Assembly (NCBI GenBank): GCA_007844125.1 | Contig: CM017561.1 | Coordinates: 29,204,494 to 29,268,493, forward strand | Reading direction: 5' to 3' | Source: Sinonovacula constricta | Taxonomy: Eukaryota; Mollusca; Bivalvia; Cardiida; Solecurtidae | Length of the DNA: 64,000 nucleotides | Shown: in pieces, positions 1-11,300 of the stretch | How positions within the stretch are numbered: position 1 is the stretch's first letter | Layout of the letters: each line of letters opens with the position of its first letter | Notes under the pieces: generated by a model | The model's input: the letters and a program-made list of their open reading frames with translations, nothing else | Told to the model about the DNA's origin: nothing | The model's database searches: none | Translations under genes and position numbers: made by a program

Positions 1-299
1 CGAAAATTTGAGTATGAGCGTTATATATCTAGTAGCATTCTTATACTACCCAACTGATTAAGCCTTATATTTAGAACATCATCATGAAGGTGTATGCTCA
101 GTTTGTGCAACCTAAATAGAATAAACAAACAACCTTCAGCACCTTATGTTGCTGTTTGTACGTTCAACAGTTGTTATTGTAAGCCAAAACACAAAAAGGA
201 AAATTGCTTGATGTACTCATGTACTATTTAACGGCACCGTTTTCATTTAAGTACTTATTTTGAGTACAGCGAAAATGAAGGTTTTACAAGTTACAACAT

Positions 300-415
300 A
301 TAAAAAGGTTCTATGAGAATTGCTACACACACACAAACATTTGAACTTCCACTAGATAAAGATACACAAATACACCCGCACGCACACCCGCACGCACACA
401 CACGCACACCCGCAT

Positions 416-464
<49 letters not shown>

Positions 465-520
465 ACTCACACGCATGCACGCACACGCACGCGCGCGCAC
501 ACAAAACACACAAGTTTATG
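300..520. repeat. CA/CGCA-rich microsatellite in EOGT intron 8
   Basis: Interrupted CA and CGCA dinucleotide tract with a pure (CA)n core near 428-457. On the gene's strand it is a TG/UG-rich tract starting about 75 nt downstream of the proposed exon 8 donor. Apparent ORFs across it on both strands are low-complexity artefacts, apart from the EOGT exon just beyond it. Confidence 0.9.
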
Positions 521-592
521 CAAGCAAGTACATTGCTTTATACATAGCATATCAGAAAGGTATCTGTTGTGCAAATGTCGTTGCAAAAATAC

Positions 593-3500
593 CCGTTTGC
601 CCTGGAACTCCTGCAGTGGTATTATTTTGTGATCAGTAAAGGCCCCGAATGTCTCCGAGAAAAGGTCCTTGTAGGCTTTGTTACTCTGCAATAAAGATTT
701 AGTGACACGCCATTTAGATATTACATTAAAAATACGAATAAAAAACTTTTTTTGTTTTCTTCTTGGTAATTTTATTTGTTTAATAAAGTTAACTGGCTAT
801 CCTCTTAAAAATAAAAGCGTTAAGGTAAAAAAAAAGGTGAAACTGTTGCAATTATCGTTTTCGTGGGGGCGGGACGGAGCATGATAGCGTACATGAAACT
901 TAAAAACGCATTATCCACAAATTTTAGTAGGTATATAACATAAACTACAAAACTTTCGTGCTTTTTGGTGAAAAAACTTTGTTATTAGTGAAAATAAATC
1001 AGTGTAAAATTTTAGGTGTTATTTTCATTGCAGTGCAAATACCAAAACATATTCCCGACATCATTTTTTTAAATTTTAGACAGCGTAGAAGTGGTTTCAA
1101 TATCTCGGTATTATTTTTATATATTTTTATGTTTCAAAACTAAATTACATGTTGGTAATATAATATATTTCATGTTAATTATTGGCAAATGTTAAAAAAA
1201 AATGTATAAACATTGGAACTATTTTGTATCTGCGTATAGTCATATCACTGAAATATTTGGTTTTTAGGGGGAACAAACACCGCAGATGGGCATCAAGAGG
1301 GAAATGTATTTGTTCAAAGTCGATAATAACATTAAAAATAACCTAAAACAAGCATAAAAGAAACAGACATTTTGTGGATTTCGGTGTAAGATCACATTGT
1401 ATTCACCTCGTGAGCCTTGAAAATATATATTTTCACTCGTGGCTTTTCCACATGCGAAACAAAAATTATTGTCTAGACTTACACGGGGAAATAAAATGCG
1501 ATCTTACACCGAACTCAACAAATATTCCCTATTTCTTATGAAGTTTAAGTATTGCAAAATATTGAGCTAACCAGTGTCTTGTTTCTTTCTCATCATCTTC
1601 GGCCTTTTCCGTGCATGTTCGGAATAGAGCCGAATGGTCTTGTTTGTGACTGACGTGTGCGTAAAACGTATATTCATACCGTATAACCGCATGCATATTA
1701 ATACTAGGCACTCTCTTACATTGTCGGTTCATTTACTTCTTGCACAGTCTCATAGTACTTAAAGGTAGTATCCGACAGTAAGGGCGATTTTATTTTCTCT
1801 CATGCAACCAAATAAATTGTTACCTGAAAAGATCCCTCAATAGGTTGTGCTTTGGTGCCGTACATCCCAATCGGAACACTTCGGGTAATTCACGAATCAT
1901 CTCTCGGATGTATGTAGGTAGTCTGATCATCTCGGCCATTTATCTAAATGGGGCTTCTTTTGAGACAGACGCCAAAACAAAGATGGCAGCTCGGGTGACA
2001 GCTCACTACAGTACGATGCCAGTAAAACTTCAATTTGTGGCGGTTTCAAAATTAAATCATCCGATTTTAATTTACCCAGCGCAGCAGACACACAGCTGTC
2101 AAACGATGGCAGTGTTTATGTTTTGTGCGAACTACTTAGGCATATTCTTCTTCCGACTTCCGGCGAACAAAACGGTCGTGATTTCATGTAGTATTATCGC
2201 ACCAGATACATCCGAGGGATGATTGTTCCGAGGACGGAATTACCCGTGAAGTTCCGATTGCGTACATCCATGTAACATCCATCTTGTCATTACATAAATG
2301 TATTTTCTATCCGAGCCACGCTGCAAAGTTAGCTATTTTTAAACAAAGAAAACCAAGTGACCACTTACTTTTGATATCACATGACATGATCATCCAGGTA
2401 GTCAGCCCTGACGTCGATATCTATTTTTAGCTCTAAAATCCCCATCGTGACTATTTATAGATTTGGAAATAATGGCCGTTTAAAGCGAGATATTTCACGT
2501 TTGGTACTGTTTAACAATTGAGGTAATGTTATGAACAACATGCACTTACACAAAAGTACAAGTTTATGCAGAAAGTATGCACAAATTCTCCCAAACACGG
2601 GTGAGATGTTGCTGCGTGTACTTGATTTAAGAAAACTGTCGGATTCCACCTTGAAGGTCACGTGGCTTAATATGACTTCAGGATAAACGACCGTTAGGAA
2701 TTTTAAAAAAAGAGAAGTTTCAACCTACCTTGAGAAACACAAATTGTATAAAGATCAATTATTTAATTTAAATATTGTAAAAATAAATGATGTTACTTTG
2801 TACTAGTTGTTGTTGTTTTAATCTACGTGAACGCGTAAAAATCTGCCTTGCTTTAAAAGTAAAAAAAAAAAATGAAAAAAATATCAAAATAATTTTTTAA
2901 AAAATCCATAAATTACTTTTTGTTTTAATTTTAAAGTACTTTGTAAGTTTCAGACCGAAAAAAATATAATATATGATACAGTAACAAACAACAGGGATAG
3001 ATATAAACTTGGTGAACTAAAACGGTTAAAATAAATTTTAAAAAAAACGTCGAGACAATTATTATTCTCCCAACCTTAGGTCAACTTGAGATTCTAAATG
3101 GCGTCCTGTTCAGAAATAGCCTAGTGACCCAAGGTACCATTTTATTTCAAAAGCTTTTATTTATTCGATTGGGAAACAAGACCTTTCAAATAATAATAAA
3201 TAAAATCAAAGGTTTGTTTTCTTAGCACTTACAGTGTCCCATCTGATGAGTTGTATGTCTGTAGAGAAAGAGTTGTTGATGTGTTGCGACATGTACAAAT
3301 TTACGAAATCACAGAAATGGTGGTACATGTTCACCCCTGTAAAACAGAAACAATGAATGTAGCGTATGAAGATAATATACATAATACTGAAAAAAAAAAT
3401 CGAAAATTACACATGTTGAGCATATTAACGAATAAACGAGCACACAGTCATTCAATCATATTTGTACTGGTGTTGATCATTCTCGAATGCCAACTTCTTC

Positions 3501-3595
3501 AGTAGAACCAGTACTCATAGAGTAACATAAAGGACAATAAACAATAAATAGTCTTGTCCAAGAAGTTACATCTCGTGCTCTGCGTATGTGTGTGT

Positions 3596-3675
<80 letters not shown>

Positions 3676-6600
3676 TGTGTGTGGGGGGGGGGGGGGCGGA
3701 GCCTCGGGCCCGATACCATGGCACAAAGTCCCTACCAATGTACTACGGACGCTCACTTTATATTAATATTCGAAACATATTTAATAACGTATAAATGAAT
3801 TTAAATATCTACATTTAATAATCGTTCATAAAACCATAAATACATTTCCTTTCCTCTTACCTGCATCCAGCTTCATGAACATGGTGGGTTTGTCAATGAT
3901 GACGTCACAATTCTGAGAATCCAGAGGTCTGAACTCTAGGGAGGTATAATGTTCCAGTTCAGAAAACCTGCACAGTGATGAGCATATGCATGTACATATT
4001 GACTACAAACTAGGCAGTCTAATAATGCAAGTATACGAAAACTGAAGGAGAACAATTCTTTCGATCGAAACAAAAATCAGAATAAATATCAGTAGTATAA
4101 ATTATGCATTTAATAAATATGTATGGTGTTTACAGAAGCATGTATGACATACAAAAATATCAAGATAGAATAATGTTTATATATTGGCTATTTGCCATAT
4201 ACTATATATTGACTATTTACAAAGAACTTAATAAATAATGTAACAATATTTACCAAGCCACGTGTATCTATTAATCCACGTTTATTTAGATCTATTTGTC
4301 TTTGTATACTGATATTTTGCTTACGAAAACTGAGTTAAATAAAGTTATATTGACTTGGCAACCCTGAACATACATATAGGCGTATTAGTTGGAAGCACAT
4401 TTTCGTGATTAGAGACTACACATTTATTTATATTGAACAAATATTTTTACAACACAATCTTATGGATACCACAGGTAGACGTCAATATCAATACAACAGT
4501 TAGTGTGCAAAGGGTGAGTTCTTTGTAGAAAAGAATAGCCCCGTTGATACTATACCAGTATAAGACGGTCTAAATACTATTGTATTCATAATTATTATAT
4601 ATAAAGAATATATAATTAATACTATACATACTATAAATGATACTGTTAGACAAAAAATTAAGTTATATATAAGCCAAAATTTCATTCAAATATATACACA
4701 TAAGCAGTCCCCAAATCAAAACTATAAAATCAATTTTAGTTATCTTTGTTATGAAAATTGTTCATGTGTGGATGCTTTTAATGCATATTTTATAATGCAT
4801 ATTTAATATGTGCACTAGTTTAAACAAATGTTAACCGGGGGTTATAAAAATAACAGTTCCGGTGCAGGTTCAATAGTGTTTTTTTTTTATTTCACGTCAA
4901 GATTATTATTATTATTAACTGAGGTTATATAAAGCCAACAACAAATTTACAATAAAACCTCACTAGAAATAAACACACCAAACCGGGCAGCAGTTATTAA
5001 AGTACCGGTATACTAGATTTAAAAATTTAAATCTCTAGCAAAACATATGCTTACTGGTCGAAGACCTAGCCCAAAGTCAAGTTTAATTAAGATGTTAGTT
5101 CTGAGACTGAAAAGAAGTATGCATGCTGATTGGTTAGTATTTTTAGATTGTTATGATCTGTTTAGAAAGATAAGTTACCAAACCAGTTCTACCACACTAC
5201 TCACTCAAGACAGTACAGACAAGACACAGTGGACATAGACTGGACACACCAGACTGGACACACATTACTGGACAAAACATAACTGACCACTCACACTAAA
5301 GGGTTGCTAACTAAGACAAACAGATACATGATAAAAATAGTAATAATAATAATAATGATAATAATAAAGCCTGGGTAACACAAATCACACATTTGTGAGT
5401 GCTTTTAACAACCGTGATCCTCTTACCATGACCGCAAACTTCCCTTGTTGACGCCTTCGCCCAACAATGAAGACTTCATTTTACAATGTCCGCCAATCTT
5501 GCCATCCAACAGGAAGTGCTCTTTAAATCTATGGACATAGTTTGCAAACTAAACGTCTTGTCGGCCAACAATCGTACCTACTCGGCGATCTCCGACAAGC
5601 TTCGGATATATCGCTTTGACGGAATTACCCGAGGAGTTCCGAGTGGTCGGCCAAGTGTCTGGGTAGGACCAGAATCACTAGACTGAACAAACAACAACAT
5701 AATGGATTTGTGATAGCACTTGAATGTACAATTTAGAAATACACTTGAATGTTATTTTCCATGATCAAGAATTGAGCTCGTTATGTAATCTATAAACATT
5801 ACTTGTAAACGCGGTGGAAAAAAAAGCATAACTAAGTATAACTTTGATGTTATAATAAAAAGCCTTATTAGGTTCATATAGTCTGTTGGATGTATCTTTT
5901 TTTCTTTTTTCTTTTTTTACTTTTAACAATATTATGTAGCCCAAAACTTAATGATGTCTGCAGACTTAATAGTTTTCATGTTTTTTTCCATGAAATTCCA
6001 TCTTCCAATAACTGCTTGCTAAACAAAAATATCACTAAAGAAAGAAATGAGAAGCTCTTTGCTGTGTGGGACACGATCTTGTATGTGAAGTTCTACTTAT
6101 AGAAATAATACTTCTCTCTCTTCTACATATTATGAGGGCATTAATTTCAATTATGTTAAGAAAACGCCAGTGCTTGGTCTTATTTTTTTCAAATAGATTA
6201 GTTTTCTTTTCATTGCTTGCATTTGAGAAAACCATGAAGAAGTGCGAAAGTGGAGCTCTGTAAAACTAGTTTAAGCATCCCATTCGGCCCCTTTTGCCGA
6301 CTGACCGTTCCAAGGCGGTAACTGTTGGGTTTGCTTTTTTTGTTTACAGACTTCTCACCGATTTTTTTCTGACCTTTACATTTGGCCTGTTTGTGAACAC
6401 CTTTGTCCTATGCCCTTTCAAAATTTAATTTTGTTGCAATGCTCATAGGATTTTGTCGTATTTCAATATTATGTAGAGTGGGGGTATTTAAGATATTAAA
6501 ATAGATCGGAGATGAAATATTTGGCACTTACCTTTCTTTCTGGGCAAACGACACCCCCCTGAAATTCAGATAAATGTTTTTGGCTCGGCAGAATCTCAAA

Positions 6601-8227
6601 TACTTTGTACACTCTAACGACGAATCTTCCTGTAAAAGGGACAGAAATGAAACATAAATGGCGTACACCTATTTAAGAACACTACGATACAAGCCGAGCA
6701 AATGCAGTGATAATAAAATGATGTATACTTAACTTGAAATGTCTATGTCACTGGATTTAAAAAAAAAAACTCTACATAAAATAAATGGGGAATTAGAAAC
6801 GTTTGTTTAAGGCGATTTCTTCTAGGTTTCGTTACCCTTAAAGGTAGTGTCCATCAGTTTTCCTATATCGTATAGTTGTTATAACATATATTACCCCAAT
6901 TCGGGCGAATTAGTGCATAAATACTGCATAAACTTATACTTTAGTTAAGGTAAAGGCTGTTTTAAATAGTATCCCAATTGGTGCTAGGAGAGTGTAGGAC
7001 AAAAGTCCCTGAGGACAGAAGCCTTGTTGAAAAATTTACCCAGGGTTTTTTGTCCACCTTGACATTTTTTTGACCCAGGGGCTTCTGTCCTCAGGGACTT
7101 TTGTCCGTATCCCGTGCTAGGACATATATCACTTTTAATGTCCATTATTACTGACACTATAAATAAGCACCATAGAGATTTCAGCTAAAAATGGACATCG
7201 GCATCAGAACTGATTACCCGGATGATCATGTAACGTGATCGCAAGAGTAAGTTATCACGTGGTTTTCTTATTTTGAAATAGCTAACGGTGCAGCGTGGCT
7301 CGGATAGAGATACGTGTTTGTAATAACAATTGAGGTGTTATGCCTCACTTATAATATAGGTGATTTACTTCCCAGACAGCAAAGAATTTCCGCTCGTCAC
7401 CGCGACGCCGGTGATTTTCCGCTCGACCCAGCAAGGTTTCACTGGACCCCTCAGCTTTGCTCCCCGATTAGCGTACTCCGCTCCGCAGGGCGCACATCCG
7501 CCGTGACAAGGTGGTAAAGTCTCGCCGAATCCTTGGCTAGGTGCTGATTTTTACATTTGATACCTCTCAATGATATCAGGGGTTCGGAGATAAGTTGTAC
7601 GCATCTTGGACAGTTATCTTCATTCTTTTCTTTGGCGTCTAGTTATGCTAGTTATGGGCAAAATTTCAAATAAAGTTTAATTAGAAATTTCATTGGACAA
7701 GTCTGGTTTTAAAGGTTCGGGTATTGAAAAATATCTTTGCGGAAAAATGACGCATGTTAAAGTTACTTATATGCATTTATATGCTGTTTTTATTAATTGA
7801 ATGCATTTTGCGTCTGCGAGCGTATGCACGTGAATGCAAATGTTGCAGTATCTGTTTTGTTATCTTGCCACACAAATCTGGTATTATGACGACTATAAAC
7901 GCTAAATATTATCATAAGTAAATATGTATTGTGATTGGTGATAGTCAGTTACCGTTCAAAGTCAGTTACTTTCGTTTTGACAAATTTGAATTTAACAGTT
8001 TATAACATCATCCGGTTATAATTATTTTCATAATAAGCATGATAAAATAACATATTATTAATTCCTTAAGATAAGCCCATATAAATAATGTTTAAAACGA
8101 CGTCTACATTATTATGATCAATCATATGACGGACCTCCCACAGTCATGTGACCATAATCCGAGCAATAAAACAATCAGAGTGCGGAAATTAAGTCGCATG
8201 TGGTCATACTACTGTGTGGAAAATTGT

Positions 8228-8321
<94 letters not shown>

Positions 8322-11300
8322 AAGTAATAGTATTAGACGTAATAATAGTAGTTTACAAGTAATAATAAAAGTAGTTGTAGTAATAGTAGTAGTTGTTGTA
8401 GTAGAAGTAGCAGTAGTGGAAATTTGTAACTATGACATTGATTAAAATAATGATAGTTTTGATTATGGTGATGACGATGGTGGTGATGATAATTACAGTA
8501 GTAGTTGTGGGATTTGGCGATTTGTCGGTATTTTTGCCGATACTGTGCAGCGACATTTCTATCATTATAGCACAGGGGCACTTATGAGGTGCCCGGGGAT
8601 TGAACCCGGCCGGTCCATTATACTGATACCGACGAGTCAGGCGTAATGCTGTCCCCTTAGCCCCGAGCGTTAAGAGCGAAGCCACTACTACCATTTTAAA
8701 GTCTTTGGTTTGACCTGGCCATGGTTTAAATCCGCGTGCTCCCGATCTGCAAGCCGACGCTCTACCACTTGAGCTATTGCGGTCGGTAGTAGTAGTTGTA
8801 TATGTAGTAGTAGTACATGTAGTAGTAGAAGTAGTAGTAGACGAAGAAGAAAATTTGTTGTTATGACATTGATTAAAAGTTGATAGTTTCGATGATATAT
8901 GTTGGGCCAGGGTTGCATTTGGTTTGAAAACACGTATTGTTGGATTGCGACGACTTTGTTTATATTTTTACTATTTTAGTAATATATTGTGTATAAAGTT
9001 TTGTGGAGTTTTAAATATTCATTTATTATTTAGTAAGAGCCTAGTGTTGGCATGTCGGCACACAGCTCGGCGCACCTTACCCATGCTTAAAAATAACATA
9101 CTTTTGATTGGCTAGTTTTCAATCAATCACATGTTTATTGAGGATGGGATATGTTGCTGTTTTTCTTGTCATATGGGTCTTTGAATCATAACTTGAAGCG
9201 AAGATTCAAGTGTAAGAAAACTACAAAAATAAAACGTGTTAAATATCAATTATATTTCGTAAACTTTGGTTTAACGTGTGTCATATCCTTTCACAACATT
9301 TATATAAAATTATAAATTTAAGAAAATTTAAGCATATTGACCTGTTAAAGTGTAGATCTATTTAAGCTTCATTATTTTTTTCCGAAAATAAAATACAAGA
9401 ATTAAGATTGACTTAACGTCATTATTGGGTGTTTAAACTTTTATAATAATCATTGTTTGTACTTGTGTCCGACTTACAAATACTTTAAGGAAGATCTACT
9501 TATTTTGGGCATTTCAAATTCGTCGATCAGGTTACAACTATGGAATATGTTATTTAAAAACACTAACACTCAAATGCTACATCTGTAATTTTAATTCTAA
9601 CTTTAAAGGTGGTATCCGAAATTTTGGACCTAAGAATTTACCTCAAATAATCAAATAAGAGTTTGTTATATGAAAAGATCCTGCAAAATGCTGTTCATTG
9701 ATGCCCTAATGTGTAAACTATGAAACAAAAATCTCCACTGACCATTGCAAATAAGTATTTCCTATCTCGGCCACACTGCAGAGATATTTTTAAACTGAAA
9801 ACTTTAAAACGTTAAAAAGAACGTGACAACTTACTTTTGAGATCACGTTATATCGTCATTCGGGTCGTCTGCTCTGACGTCGATATCTATTTTTAGCAGA
9901 TAGCTTTCGTGCATATCTACTGATTGGCAATGAATGAACAGTGTGAATGTTTTCGCAATTTGTACTGTCTAACAGCATAGTATATGTAGTATCCAATTCG
10001 TCGTTATTAGACTTGTGTATGGATTTTTGCAGAAATTATCCTTAAATCCCTCTTCACCCCTCCCCCCCCCCCCATCCATACGCCCAGATAGTGGAAAAAG
10101 ATATTGTTACATGTATTGGATATAGGATATATGGTATACCACCTTTAAGAAACAAGGTGACGGCTATACGCATCTTATTTGCAGATGAGAGTATCTTTTT
10201 CATTTGTTATTAAGAATAAAGCAGGATCGATTTTTTTATATCCCAGTACCTTATCAAAGGCGACTGAATATTTATTAATGCTTTTTTACTGTTAATTTAA
10301 ACCGCAGCTGGTCTAATTACCAATCTGTCGCTACGATTCAGCATTTTTATGCTAATTGCAAAGTCAAATTGGATACATGTATTTGTATATTTGTTCATGT
10401 ACATCGAATATTCTTGTTAAAATGAGATCCGACAGTGTAGAACTGATTTTTGTGTCTCAACAAACTATATAAATGATTGATTCTTGAAAAAAAATCGCGA
10501 AAGGCTGTTTATATATGTCCAACATTTTTGTAGAAAATGGAGCATAACACCCCACTCGTCATTACAAATATGTATTTCCTATCTTAGCAACGCTTCTCAG
10601 TTAGCTATTTTTAAACTCAGAAAACCACGTGACCACTTACTTTTGAAATCATGTTTAATAATCATCCGGGTATTTCGCTCTGACGTCGGTATCTATCCTT
10701 AGTGGAAATCCTCATCCTGCTTATTTATAGATTTGGAAAGAATGAACAATAAGAACGTTGTTTCACGATTTATAATGTCTAACAATTGGAGCACCCCACC
10801 CCCAACATACACACACAAAATGTGTTGTTAATTGTACCATCTCTGAGCTGGACTTTACCTTTGTCTCAGGTACACAGAAAGGCGTCATCTCTTCGAGCCT
10901 TTCTAAGACATACCCAAAATCTGCCGTTCTCCAAAAGTAATTTTCGTAATTTGTTTTCTTTCTGAAATTGAGTAAAGTATACAATGTACGTCGTTATACT
11001 AATAAAAAAAAAGGAACAAGAGGGTGTGTTGATACTTTTAAAACATGCTGGTCAGTATTTAATTGCCTCAACCAGTAGGTCTACAGTTGTTATTCTAAAA
11101 CTATAGCCCGGTTAACAGTCTTTTCTCTGGTACCCGTGTTTATTTTATTCTATAGCACTGTTTTTATTTGCTTCCTTTATTTACGGGGAAAACTTTTATT
11201 GGAATGTTGTCAAAGAAGAAACGGAACAAAGGGTTTAAAGGCGGTATCGAATAATTTTAACCAAATCATACACACAAATAAATTATTGTTACCTGAAAAG

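Noticed and set aside
1845..2222. 125-codon plus-strand ORF
   Set aside because: Lies inside a 393-bp MITE. The related copy at 16919-17206 keeps a similar frame but is shorter and diverges at the end. No transposase or other domain.
3477..3798. Several 68-85 codon ORFs on both strands
   Set aside because: They translate the (GT)n and G14 microsatellite (VCVC, HTHT, poly-Pro); low-complexity artefacts.
8114..8694. Poly-Val, poly-Ser and Tyr/Leu-rich ORFs
   Set aside because: Frames across the AGT microsatellite and an S2 SINE; no domain.
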